The notes: generated by a model not told the origin, from the letters alone. A DNA stretch of 64,000 nucleotides from Pedobacter indicus (GCF_003449035.1 NZ_QRGB01000001.1:62001-126000), one strand, 5' to 3'; counted from the stretch's first letter, positions 9,125 to 18,408 are shown. Numbers and translations are program-made.

Positions 9125-9766
9125 TCAGTAGAAAGGGATGTATACGATATATTTAGTTTCAAAAAAGTCTTCGTTGAAATAATCAGCGATCGGAACTAAG
9201 CTCGCCTCCAAGTTTGACTCACGAATCTCTTCCCGAAGATCTCCGCCCTTAAGGTATAAGATACCATTTGGAATGGCATTTTTCGACTGTTTTGTGACTT
9301 TATCTTTTACCCAAGGATAAAAATCTTTCAATCGGGTTACCGCACGAGATACAATAAAATCAAATCTTCCTTCGACAGCCTCTGCCCTTGCATGTAGGCC
9401 TTTTAGGTTTTTTAAACCGATAGATGAAGCTACTTCATTGACAACTTTAATTTTTTTGCCTATCGAATCTACCAGTAAGAATTCAGTTTCCGGAAACAGA
9501 ATCGCTAGTGGCAATCCGGGGAAACCTCCACCCGTTCCGACATCCAATATTTTTTCACCTGGCTTAAATTCCACGTACTTCGCAATGGCTAACGAATGCA
9601 AAACGTGTCGCACATAGAGACTATCAACGTCTTTTCTGGATATGACATTAATCTTTGCATTCCAATCGCGATAGCAATCTTCCAACATATCAAATTGCTT
9701 TTTCTGCACCTCCGTCAGATTCGGAAAATACTTATAAACAACCTCAGAATTCGTATTCAAAATCAA
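9125..9766 (-). CDS. rsmG: 16S rRNA (guanine-527 N7)-methyltransferase RsmG
   Basis: Methylates G527 of 16S rRNA using S-adenosylmethionine. The 213-residue protein has the family's SAM-binding motif KILDVGTGGGFPGLPLAILF and the preceding VRHVLHSLAI. No ATG is available near the expected N-terminus. The frame offers TTG at 9766 (chosen) or TTG at 9760, and the first internal Met is residue 27, which would remove conserved sequence. A non-ATG start is therefore likely. It starts 13 bases after the glycosyltransferase and is followed by dprA after 18 bases. Confidence 0.93.
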   Translation of the reverse strand: MILNTNSEVVYKYFPNLTEVQKKQFDMLEDCYRDWNAKINVISRKDVDSLYVRHVLHSLAIAKYVEFKPGEKILDVGTGGGFPGLPLAILFPETEFLLVDSIGKKIKVVNEVASSIGLKNLKGLHARAEAVEGRFDFIVSRAVTRLKDFYPWVKDKVTKQSKNAIPNGILYLKGGDLREEIRESNLEASLVPIADYFNEDFFETKYIVYIPFY

Positions 9767-9779
9767 AAAAATTAAATGC

Positions 9780-10916
9780 TTATTTCCAACGTGTCTCTTT
9801 TTTAAAGAGCGAGAAAAACCCGTTGAAAGTGGTATAAAAATAGAAAAATATATCCATTATCGGTAAAAGAGGAAGCAAATCACCTACCTGGAGCTTTTTC
9901 ATGCAGGGCCGATAAATTACAAGCTGGATCAGCAGACGTAATACATAAGCACCCGCCAAATAATACCACCACTCAGGGTATAAAAATAAACAAAGTATCA
10001 GAAACAGGTAAAAAGTAACAGCTGAGCCCACTTGCATGCTCAGCATCCATTTATGGCCTGTTTTATATGCTTCTGATGCCCCGTGATGACGAGTTTTCTG
10101 CAATGCGTAAGAGGAGTAAGTCCGTTTCGGCTCACTCCAAACATGCGCATCCGAATCAATGCAAATCGTGGTATTGTGCCGATTTGCATTTTGGTTGACA
10201 AATAAATCATCGTCTCCAGACAAAATATGCATATGTGAAGCAAAACCTTTCCCCTTAAAAAACAGACTTTTGGTATAAGCAAGGTTACGCCCTACCCCCA
10301 TATAAGGATTACGTTTTAACGCATGTGAAAGATAGCTAATTGCGGTATGAAAAGTTTCAAAGCGGATAAAGCGGTTCAGAAAACCCGGATGCTTTATATA
10401 CGGGGAATAACCGAGCACAATCTCCTTGTCCCCCTCAAAAGAGTTACCCATATACCGAAGCCAGTGAGCAGATTGCGGGCGACAGTCCGCATCGGTAAAT
10501 ACCATTAGATTATTCTTGGCAGCCTTAATGCCCATTGTTACTGCGAATTTTTTACCATGTTTAAAGCGTACGTCTTCTTTCAGGGTCACTACATTTAAAT
10601 GGGCGTATTTTTGTGAAAACTCCTTCAGCACCCATTCGCTATCGTCATATGAACAATCATTGACCACGACAACCTCATAATCTGGATAATCCTGTGTAAG
10701 TACCAATTCAAGATTTTCTTTTAGGTTCTCCTCCTCATTTCTTGCGCAAATTACGACGGAAAGCGGAGGTGTCTGAGCTCCATCGGGAAGCCCCTGCACT
10801 TTTCTTGTCGCTAATTTTCGATAAACGAACAAAAGAAAATAAAGTTGAACCAAAAGAGCAAACGCCAACACCGCCAGAGGCCAAAAAGGAAGGTAATTAT
10901 CAATCGTTATATCCAA
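9780..10916 (-). CDS. Membrane glycosyltransferase, family 2
   Basis: Processive-type GT2 enzyme with one N-terminal and about two or three C-terminal membrane helices. The catalytic region shows SVVICARNEEENL, the DADCR motif, and GDDDLFVN with the downstream KTRHHGA segment in place of the usual QxxRW. It likely makes or extends a membrane or surface glycan; the product is unknown. The frame has no ATG: a stop lies three codons upstream of TTG 10916 and the first Met is far downstream, so TTG is the probable start. A TATATTTG -7 box at 10943-10950 faces it. First gene of the operon with rsmG and dprA. Confidence 0.87.
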   Translation of the reverse strand: MDITIDNYLPFWPLAVLAFALLVQLYFLLFVYRKLATRKVQGLPDGAQTPPLSVVICARNEEENLKENLELVLTQDYPDYEVVVVNDCSYDDSEWVLKEFSQKYAHLNVVTLKEDVRFKHGKKFAVTMGIKAAKNNLMVFTDADCRPQSAHWLRYMGNSFEGDKEIVLGYSPYIKHPGFLNRFIRFETFHTAISYLSHALKRNPYMGVGRNLAYTKSLFFKGKGFASHMHILSGDDDLFVNQNANRHNTTICIDSDAHVWSEPKRTYSSYALQKTRHHGASEAYKTGHKWMLSMQVGSAVTFYLFLILCLFLYPEWWYYLAGAYVLRLLIQLVIYRPCMKKLQVGDLLPLLPIMDIFFYFYTTFNGFFSLFKKETRWK

Positions 10917-10942
10917 AACCAGTCATTTAGCAATAAACACCT

Positions 10943-10950
10943 CAAATATA
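10943..10950 (-). promoter_or_regulatory. -7 element (TATATTTG) for the glycosyltransferase-rsmG-dprA operon
   Basis: Read on the minus strand this is TATATTTG, an exact match to TAnnTTTG. A minus-strand TTG at 10974-10976 lies 23 bases upstream as a possible -33 element. Predicted transcription start is near 10938, about 20 bases before the TTG start codon. Confidence 0.55.
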
Positions 10951-10956
10951 ACCATG

Positions 10957-10973
10957 TATTTTTGTTATTTTTG
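10957..10973 (+). promoter_or_regulatory. Two tandem -7 elements (TATTTTTG) for tgt
   Basis: TATTTTTG occurs at 10957-10964 and again at 10966-10973, both exact TAnnTTTG matches on the plus strand. Transcription would begin near 10968 or 10978, with tgt starting at 10999. The elements lie six bases from the opposing -7 box of the minus-strand operon, so the divergent promoters overlap. Confidence 0.5.
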
Positions 10974-10998
10974 CAAGCCGACAAGATAATTAAAGTCC

Positions 10999-12129
10999 AT
11001 GAAATTTACGCTGGAAGCAAAAGACAGTCAAAGCAAAGCACGAGCCGGAGAAATTGAAACAGCTCATGGCAATATCAAAACGCCTATTTTCATGCCGGTG
11101 GGAACTGCGGGTTCCGTTAAGGCAGTACACCAAAGCGAGCTAATCAACGATATCCAAGCTCAAATTATCTTAGGAAATACCTATCATTTATACCTGAGGC
11201 CGGGACTGGATGTGATTCAAGCTGCCGGAGGGCTCCACAAATTCAATGGCTGGAATAAGCCTATATTAACCGATAGTGGTGGTTACCAGGTTTATTCCTT
11301 AACGGAAGTCCGAAAAATAAAAGAAGAAGGCGTTACCTTCCGCTCCCATATCGACGGCTCCAAACACTTGTTTACCCCTGAAAACGTCATGGATATTCAA
11401 CGGGTGATCGGCGCAGATATCATCATGGCATTTGACGAATGTACGCCCTATCCTTGTGATTACACCTATGCGCGAAAGTCGGTCGATATGACTCACCGTT
11501 GGTTAAAGCGCTGTTGCGATCGCTTTGATCAAACGGAGCCTCTATACGGGTATAAGCAAACACTTTTTCCTATCGTACAAGGTTCGGTTTATAAAGATCT
11601 GAGAGAAAAATCGGCGGAAACCATTGCTTCCTACGAACGCGATGGCAATGCCATTGGCGGACTATCTGTCGGTGAACCTGCAGAAGAGATGTACGCCATG
11701 ACCGAAGTGGTTTGCAATATCCTGCCCGCCGACAAGCCTCGTTACTTAATGGGTGTCGGCACTCCGGTAAACCTGCTCGAGAATATAGCTCTGGGGATTG
11801 ATATGTTTGATTGCGTCATGCCTACACGTAATGGACGAAATGGGATGCTCTTCACGAAAGAAGGTATTATCAACATCAAAAACAAAAAATGGGAGAGCGA
11901 CTTCTCTCCGATTGATGCAACAAGTGATCTCTTTGCAGACCAGATCTATACGAAAGCCTATCTACGTCACCTGATCCGTTCAAAAGAAATTCTCGGAGCG
12001 CAAATTGCTAGCTTACATAATTTGCATTTTTACCTTTGGTTGATGGGTGAAGCTCGCAAACACATTGTTAATGACACCTTTTACGATTGGAAAAAAGAAA
12101 TGGTTGTTAAACTCGATCAAAAACTATAA
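10999..12129 (+). CDS. tgt: tRNA-guanine(34) transglycosylase (queuosine pathway)
   Basis: Exchanges guanine at the wobble position of GUN-anticodon tRNAs for the queuosine precursor base. The 376-residue protein shows the substrate-binding DSGGYQVYSL, the IMAFDECTPYP block, GGLSVGEP, and the catalytic FDCVMPTRNGRNG. The usual C-terminal zinc site CxCxxC is missing: residues 306-338 (DATSDLFADQIYTKAYLRHL onward) contain no Cys, although the HNLHFYLWLM segment holding the His is kept. Loss of these cysteines appears to be normal in Bacteroidota members I recall. It is followed after 20 bases by an LptF/LptG-type permease. Confidence 0.95.
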   Translation: MKFTLEAKDSQSKARAGEIETAHGNIKTPIFMPVGTAGSVKAVHQSELINDIQAQIILGNTYHLYLRPGLDVIQAAGGLHKFNGWNKPILTDSGGYQVYSLTEVRKIKEEGVTFRSHIDGSKHLFTPENVMDIQRVIGADIIMAFDECTPYPCDYTYARKSVDMTHRWLKRCCDRFDQTEPLYGYKQTLFPIVQGSVYKDLREKSAETIASYERDGNAIGGLSVGEPAEEMYAMTEVVCNILPADKPRYLMGVGTPVNLLENIALGIDMFDCVMPTRNGRNGMLFTKEGIINIKNKKWESDFSPIDATSDLFADQIYTKAYLRHLIRSKEILGAQIASLHNLHFYLWLMGEARKHIVNDTFYDWKKEMVVKLDQKL

Positions 12130-12149
12130 CAGAAGAACGTCAAAGCGTA

Positions 12150-13232
12150 ATGAAATTAACAATTATCGATAAATACATCATAAAAAAATACCTGGGGACC
12201 TTCGTGTTTACGATGGCAATCTTTACGGTTGTGATGGTTATTTTCGATATATCGGAGCGCTTGGATGACTTTCTTGAACACAAGGCTCCCCTCTCGAAGA
12301 TCGCTTTTGAATACTATGCTGGTTTTATCCCATTTTACCTAAACTTTCTTTCTCCGCTTATCAATTTTATAGCCGTAATTTTCTTTACGGCAAAAATGGC
12401 TGATCAGACAGAAATTGTCCCTATTTTAAGCGGGGGAATGAGCTTTAACCGCTTTTTAAAACCCTATATTATATCTGCATCCATCATCTTTCTGGTGACT
12501 TTCGTCTTTAATCTATATGTTATTCCGAAAACCAATAAGCTCAAAATTGGCTTCGAGAATGTGTATGTCAAACCTATGGACAGCAATACGAAGACATCAA
12601 CCCACATGCAGATTGACCCGAATACATTTGTCTACATCAAAAGTTTCGATAATGACCGGAAAATCGGATATGACTTTATACTCGAGGTTTTTGATGGTCA
12701 GGAGCTAAAAAGCAAACTCATCGCAGACCGTATTTCCTGGGATTCTGTCAATACAAAATGGAATATCCAAAATTATTCTATCCGGACCATCGACAGTCTC
12801 AAAGAGGAAATGATCAAAGGCACTTCGAAGGACACGACGCTTGACATGACTCCAAAGGATTTCGAAGTGTACGATAATATCTTTATCGCGATGGATCTGG
12901 ATGAGCTGAATGATCGGATAGCAAAGGAAAAACTAAGAGGTACCGGCTATATGACCCAACTCTTACTTGAAAAATACAAACGCTATATTTATCCGTTCTC
13001 TGCCTTTATCTTAACTTTGATGGGAGTTGCCCTGTCTTCAAGAAAGGTACGAGGCGGAATAGGGCTTAGTCTTGGGGTCGGTATTGCACTGAGCTTTACC
13101 TACATCTTATTTATCCAGTTTGCCACGATGTTCTCCTTAAAGGGAGGATTATCTCCATTAATTGCTGTGCTGATCCCCAATGTAATCTTCGGAACACTTT
13201 CTATTATCTTGCTGATCAAAGCGCCTAAGTAG
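12150..13232 (+). CDS. LptF/LptG family permease
   Basis: Inner-membrane subunit of the lipopolysaccharide-export ABC transporter, which moves LPS to the outer membrane. It begins with the family pattern IIDKYIIKKYLGTFVFTMAI and has three N-terminal and three C-terminal membrane helices around a periplasmic jellyroll (about residues 120-270). It ends with the VGIALSFTYILFIQF and VLIPNVIFGTLSIIL helices. The length of 360 is typical. Whether this copy plays the LptF or LptG role cannot be told from sequence. It lies between tgt and an EamA transporter with short gaps (20 and 8 bases). Confidence 0.9.
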   Translation: MKLTIIDKYIIKKYLGTFVFTMAIFTVVMVIFDISERLDDFLEHKAPLSKIAFEYYAGFIPFYLNFLSPLINFIAVIFFTAKMADQTEIVPILSGGMSFNRFLKPYIISASIIFLVTFVFNLYVIPKTNKLKIGFENVYVKPMDSNTKTSTHMQIDPNTFVYIKSFDNDRKIGYDFILEVFDGQELKSKLIADRISWDSVNTKWNIQNYSIRTIDSLKEEMIKGTSKDTTLDMTPKDFEVYDNIFIAMDLDELNDRIAKEKLRGTGYMTQLLLEKYKRYIYPFSAFILTLMGVALSSRKVRGGIGLSLGVGIALSFTYILFIQFATMFSLKGGLSPLIAVLIPNVIFGTLSIILLIKAPK

Positions 13233-13240
13233 GTCTAAAA

Positions 13241-14152
13241 ATGCTTAAAATACGAAATAAGAATATATGGGTCCTCCATTTAACGGTGTTGATATGGGGA
13301 TTTACAGGGATACTCGGGGTGCTCATTCAGGTATCGTCGATCTACCTCGTATGGTATCGTGTACTCATCGCTTCGCTTTCTCTACTGGTCTACTTTCTTA
13401 TTCGGCGTAAAAGCCTCTTTGTTACGCGCAAACAACTGCTCCAATATGTGCTTACCGGTGCAATTGTAGGGGCACATTGGATCCTGTTTTTCGAATCCAT
13501 CAAGACCTCGACCGTATCGATAACACTCGTCTGCCTGTCGTCAGTGACCCTATTTACGGCGGTACTCGAACCCATTTTCAAACGGCAGAAAATATCACCT
13601 GTAGACATTCTTGTCGGGCTTGTTATCATTATCGGAATCTACCTTATATTTACCTTTGAAGCCAACTATATTCAAGGCATTATTTACGGTATAATTGCCG
13701 CTTTTTTGGCGAGTTGTTTTTCAATTATCAACTCTAAATTAGTTAGCAAAGGCAGCGCGACAACCATCAGTTTTTACGAAATGACCGGTGCATTTTTCTG
13801 GATATCGATCTACATGGCCATCACGAACATGTACGATTCGCGTATGAACCTTGCTCCTTCCGACCTGAAATACCTCCTGCTTTTAGGAACAGTCTGCACC
13901 GCTACAGCCTATGTTTTAGCAGTCGTTGTCATGAAGGAATTAAGCGCTTTTACGGTGGCTCTTACCACCAATCTGGAACCTGTTTACGGTATCATATTAG
14001 CGTGGATTTTCTTTGGCACACAAGAGAAAATGAGCATCGGATTTTATGCTGGAGCTGTCATCGTTTTAGGTACCGTTTTCTCTTATCCTTATGTGAAAAA
14101 ATGGTATCAAACCCGAAAATATTCCCGTAAAATAGAAGAGTTAAAATCCTGA
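13241..14152 (+). CDS. EamA (DMT) family transporter
   Basis: Drug/metabolite transporter-type membrane protein of 303 residues with about ten hydrophobic helices and two EamA repeats. The first repeat has LIWGFTGILG near the N-terminus. The second ends with the typical ALTTNLEPVYGIILAWIFFG. The substrate is unknown; family members export amino acids or other small metabolites. It is the last gene of the tgt run, 8 bases after the permease, and is followed by a terminator-like hairpin at 14256-14278. Confidence 0.9.
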   Translation: MLKIRNKNIWVLHLTVLIWGFTGILGVLIQVSSIYLVWYRVLIASLSLLVYFLIRRKSLFVTRKQLLQYVLTGAIVGAHWILFFESIKTSTVSITLVCLSSVTLFTAVLEPIFKRQKISPVDILVGLVIIIGIYLIFTFEANYIQGIIYGIIAAFLASCFSIINSKLVSKGSATTISFYEMTGAFFWISIYMAITNMYDSRMNLAPSDLKYLLLLGTVCTATAYVLAVVVMKELSAFTVALTTNLEPVYGIILAWIFFGTQEKMSIGFYAGAVIVLGTVFSYPYVKKWYQTRKYSRKIEELKS

Positions 14153-15490
14153 TAAAAACCGATACTTATCCTTTTTTGCCCATTTAACTCGATATGAGCC
14201 AACGATGAGGTTTTACATAGAAACTACCGTTCTCTTCAAAATATCGCCTTTAAATGGCTTTAAAATAAGCCGTTTTTTCTAAAAAGAGACAAATTTCAGG
14301 AGTTATTCCCTCCAAAAGTACCGACTAAACATTGAGTTCCCACACAACATATACCGAACTAAAAACCTCCCTTAGTGTATAAATCAAGATGCGCAGACAT
14401 TGGTTTTCTTACCGAAAATCAAACAGATTCCGCACAACACCCAACTACCAGAAAACCATCCTTAAAGCAACAAAAATATCATGCAAACAACTTTAAGATC
14501 AACGTTCTTTTTTACACGAAGCACCCGGAAGTTTAAAGGGATCACCCGAAATATTAGCAATCCAATATCCCGCTCCTCCACTCCGATCATGACGGAAAAA
14601 TACTCATGTAGATTCGTAAAAAAATCAACTTACAAGACGCCAACTAGCGTCTTATATCGTCCAACTCCGAGTCAATTTCAAGTCCGCCGATAGACATTTA
14701 CACATCAAAAAACCAAGGCCAATCTCAGGCACTTTGAACATAAATCAGGCCCAAAAATAAAGATCACAAAACAGGCTAACTCAAAACGCCCCAATGCTAC
14801 AGAAGTGCACGGGTTCAGAATTCCTAACAGAAAGAATACCATTACTCCTCAACATGTCCGGAAGAAAGCGCTCCCAAGATATCACAATTTTCATCGGATA
14901 TTTCTAGAAACAGCAGCTACAATCAACATAAAGATTGCACAAGTGAAAAGCAGCTCACAAAGACTACCGAAATAAAAATCAGCCATTATGACAGCTAAGA
15001 TTTTACTTAGTTCCCAAGGTTTGCTCCGATCTCAACCAGATCATATCATTCCACTTCACATATCATTCCGCGACAAGCTCATAATTTTTCAAACCAGCCA
15101 GAGACTTCCAACCAAGAAAAACAGGAAAATTAAAATTTGTACTTTTTGAAGATTCCCGTCTTTCCCAGGAAAAGACTCTCAGTTTTAAAAATCAGCTTAT
15201 AAAAACTAAGCTGTCGGAAACTAAAAAACTATTTTTTTATTCATGATGATTATTCAAAAAACATAGTGTACTTTCGAAGGAAAATAATTGAATCGACAAA
15301 AACACATACTTGATGTAAATTTTGTTAATTAAACCAATAGACAGAAACTCATAAAACATCGATTGTTACAATTCGTTATAAAACTATAAACTACTATAAA
15401 TCAGACAAAAATATAAACAACATAAACTATAAATTAACATTACATCGACCTCAATATTCATTTTTACGCTAAATATTTTAGCATACAGCA
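14153..15490. other. 1.34-kb region without a recognisable gene
   Basis: No reading frame here looks like a protein. The longest, about 70 codons from 14481 on the plus strand, has no hydrophobic pattern or motif. The plus strand is rich in A and C and poor in G: several 60-base lines counted by eye have two to three times more C than G. Two perfect 7-bp hairpins are present, AAGACGC / GCGTCTT (14634-14653) and CAGCTTA / TAAGCTG (15193-15213). The last 250 bases are very AT-rich, as expected for an upstream region of the next gene. It could be a decayed gene, a non-coding RNA, or plain spacer. Confidence 0.6.
14256..14278 (+). terminator. Probable intrinsic terminator after the EamA transporter
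   Basis: Stem GGCTT / AAGCC with a six-base loop (TAAAAT), followed by one base and six T. The stem is only 5 bp, so it is moderate. It lies about 100 bases after the stop codon of the tgt - permease - EamA unit. Confidence 0.5.
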
Positions 15491-18343
15491 ATGAAGATAT
15501 ATACAAATACACATAAACAATTATTAATCAAACTATTATACACATTACTGTTAAGTATTTCTTTTTCACCTGTCTCGGCACAGCTCATCAGCTCCGACCA
15601 AGCTCCACCTAGTGTAAAGTGGGAACAAATAAATGAGCCCAGCTTCAACCTCATCTACCCTACTGAGCTCCGCGATCTCGCAGAACAAACAGCAATCGTC
15701 CTAAAAACCAACATCAGATCGATAAGTCACACCCTTGGTATTAAACCAAGAAAAATAAACATCATCCTTCAGAACCGAACTTTAGAAGCCAATGGCTATG
15801 TACAGCTCGCCCCGCGCAAGTCGGAATTCTACACCACTCCCCCACAGGGAGGCGACCCAGTAGATTGGATCACCACGCTAGCAGTACATGAGTACCGACA
15901 TGTAGTTCAGTTTGACAAACTGACAGGTAGCATTAAATTCCCCTTCGAAGAATTAGGTCTAGCTTTCTTTGGCGTTGCCCTACCCTCGTGGTTCTATGAG
16001 GGCGATGCAGTTCTTACTGAAACACGTTTCACCAAAGGTGGAAGAGGCGTCATCCCCTCGTGGGAGATGAACTTTCGCGCAAACCTTCTTGAGGACAAAA
16101 ACTACAGCTATCAGAAAGACTACTTGGGGTCCTATAAAGACATCACCCCCGGCTACTATCAACTGGGGTACTTTATGACTACCAAGCTTCATAGAGACTA
16201 TGGAGACAGCATCACCAACAGGCTGCTCAGCCGCATTGCCAAAAACCCCATCAGGCCCTATAATTTCTCCCGGTCCTTAAAGAAAATAACCGGCTACAAT
16301 ACCAAACAATGGCACCAACAAACAGTCGATGAACTGAGGGATTTATGGCAGGCTCAATCTTCATCCCTATCAATCAAAGAATACACGAAGCAAGCTGTTC
16401 CCTCATCGAAGTTCCCGACCAGCTACTACTACCCACAAGCCTCCGACAATGGGGTCATTTACGCTATCAAGGAATCCCCACTTCGTGTAAATTCTATCAT
16501 ACAATTAAAAGACGGTAAGGAGACTGTCGAAGTCGTTAAAACAGGCAGGCAGAACAGCCCTTACTTCTCGTATGCTGCTGAACAATTTGTATGGAATGAA
16601 ATCCGCGAAGACCCACGCTTCAAATTAAGGAGTTACTCGGTTATTCACTATTACGATTTATCGACTAAACGTCGGTGGAAAATCACAAAAAAGAGCAGGC
16701 TTTTCTCCCCTTCCTTAAGCAAGGACGCAACCAAGATTGCCGCGATTGAAATCGACCTAAAAAATGAAAACTACCTCGTCGTAATCGACACCGAAACCGG
16801 CAATGAAATAAACCGCATTCCCTCACCGGGCGACCGTAATCTTTCCCATCCTTCTTTCCAACCAGACGGCAGTCATATTTTAGTCGTAGGCAGGAACAGC
16901 GAAGGCTCATCCATCATCGAATTTTCACTTGCTAATAAAAGTAGCAGGATATTATTAGACCATCAGATTCAGGAGATAGCTGACCCCTCATATACTGGCG
17001 ATGGGATTCTCTTCAAAGCCCATTATAACGGGATTGATAATCTCTATTTATTAAACCCAGAGACCGGTGAAATCCGCCAGCTAACATCGGTTCGATACGG
17101 CGCTTTCAACCCTTCGTACCAAGCCGAGGACAACAAAATATTTTTTAGCAACTATACAGGTAGGAACTATGAGATTCAAAGTCTCTATTTAGACACGCTG
17201 CACAGTCGTGATATTAGAGATATCGAGAATTCCTTTATCAGCTATTTTAAGCCCCTCTCAGACACGATCAACTTACCACGCGCGCATAGTCTCGATAGCA
17301 CGCGCAAATTTCAACACAAAGCCTATAAAGAGATCGCACATCTCTTTAACTTTCACAGCATCTCCATTAACGATGGGGAATATGATAATCTCACCGAGTA
17401 CAAACCGGGTTTATTTTTCTTGTCAAACAACATCATGAATACCCTGGCGGTAAAAGTTGGAGGTACCTTTGATCCTGATATCCATGCGTTGAACTTTCAA
17501 ACCGAATTTGCCTATAACCGGTATTACCCTAAATTTTCAGCAGCTTACCACAACAGAGAACAGCTGGCCAATGTACGACACCCCCAAAGCAAAGAAATAT
17601 ACCCGGCACGGTGGCGTGAACATTACAGTCAGTTCCAAGTTCAATTCCCTTTTTCCATCAACCGCCTGAACTACAACTACAACATCAACCTCGGAATTGC
17701 AAGCTCCTACACCCATCGGTACGGTATCAACAGACCCGATTTTCAGAATGTTCTAATCAAGCATATCGAGTTTCCACTTCATTACCAGGTCTCGCTTGGC
17801 AGAAATGCCCGGCGGGCACAGCTTGATCTGGCCCCTCGTTGGGGACAGAACATCTCTTTAAACTATCGGCACCTGCCCTTTTCCCACCTTACAGGGACGC
17901 GACTAGCTTTGCAGTCGACATTCTACTTTCCAGGCCTGGCAACGAACCACTCAACTCAGCTACGTTTCAACATGCAGGAAAGGAGCGGCGTATTTGCATA
18001 CGAGAACATCATCCCCATGGTCAGCGGTTTCGATCAACTCACGCCGACGCAACCTTCCAATACCTTATTTCTCAACTATAAGCTCCCGATTGCTTATCCT
18101 GATTTTGACATCGGCCCGCTGGCTTATGTTAAAAGCTTCAAAGCCAACCTTTTTGCCGATTTTGAAGATATTGGAGTCGGCAACCAGCCAAAACCGCGAA
18201 CTTACGGCGTGCAACTGCTCGCCGACGTCAATTTCTTCCGTTTCGTTTTACCGGAGTTTGAATTAGGGCTGAAAGGCATCGCTGTAAACGAAAACAACCC
18301 GAAGAAATTTATTTTACAGTACAGTCTGAGTTATTCTTATTAG
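15491..18343 (+). CDS. Secreted HExxH metallopeptidase-like protein with TolB-type beta-propeller and C-terminal barrel-like domain
   Basis: A 950-residue exported protein: signal peptide to about residue 30 (ending VSAQ), then a peptidase_MA-like domain with HEYRH at 133-137 and the third zinc ligand probably Glu170 in WFYEGDA. A WD40-like/PD40 propeller follows (about 310-590; repeats such as LFSPSLSKDATKIAAIEID and PSFQPDGSHILVVG). The final ~300 residues are rich in alternating aromatic and polar strands ending in Tyr-Ser-Tyr, as in outer-membrane beta-barrels. Function is unknown; a cell-surface protease or assembly factor is possible. Its codons favour C endings, and the coding strand has more C than G, like the silent region upstream and unlike other genes here. 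Confidence 0.75.
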   Translation: MKIYTNTHKQLLIKLLYTLLLSISFSPVSAQLISSDQAPPSVKWEQINEPSFNLIYPTELRDLAEQTAIVLKTNIRSISHTLGIKPRKINIILQNRTLEANGYVQLAPRKSEFYTTPPQGGDPVDWITTLAVHEYRHVVQFDKLTGSIKFPFEELGLAFFGVALPSWFYEGDAVLTETRFTKGGRGVIPSWEMNFRANLLEDKNYSYQKDYLGSYKDITPGYYQLGYFMTTKLHRDYGDSITNRLLSRIAKNPIRPYNFSRSLKKITGYNTKQWHQQTVDELRDLWQAQSSSLSIKEYTKQAVPSSKFPTSYYYPQASDNGVIYAIKESPLRVNSIIQLKDGKETVEVVKTGRQNSPYFSYAAEQFVWNEIREDPRFKLRSYSVIHYYDLSTKRRWKITKKSRLFSPSLSKDATKIAAIEIDLKNENYLVVIDTETGNEINRIPSPGDRNLSHPSFQPDGSHILVVGRNSEGSSIIEFSLANKSSRILLDHQIQEIADPSYTGDGILFKAHYNGIDNLYLLNPETGEIRQLTSVRYGAFNPSYQAEDNKIFFSNYTGRNYEIQSLYLDTLHSRDIRDIENSFISYFKPLSDTINLPRAHSLDSTRKFQHKAYKEIAHLFNFHSISINDGEYDNLTEYKPGLFFLSNNIMNTLAVKVGGTFDPDIHALNFQTEFAYNRYYPKFSAAYHNREQLANVRHPQSKEIYPARWREHYSQFQVQFPFSINRLNYNYNINLGIASSYTHRYGINRPDFQNVLIKHIEFPLHYQVSLGRNARRAQLDLAPRWGQNISLNYRHLPFSHLTGTRLALQSTFYFPGLATNHSTQLRFNMQERSGVFAYENIIPMVSGFDQLTPTQPSNTLFLNYKLPIAYPDFDIGPLAYVKSFKANLFADFEDIGVGNQPKPRTYGVQLLADVNFFRFVLPEFELGLKGIAVNENNPKKFILQYSLSYSY

Positions 18344-18408
18344 ATTATTTATCTTTATCTATCGATAACGATTTATCTTTAGTATAAAGAACCAAACCGA
18401 ACCCTGCC

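Noticed and set aside
14481-14693. A 70-codon plus-strand reading frame in the silent region
   Set aside because: Ser/Thr/Arg-rich, without hydrophobic pattern, motif or ribosome-binding site; probably chance.
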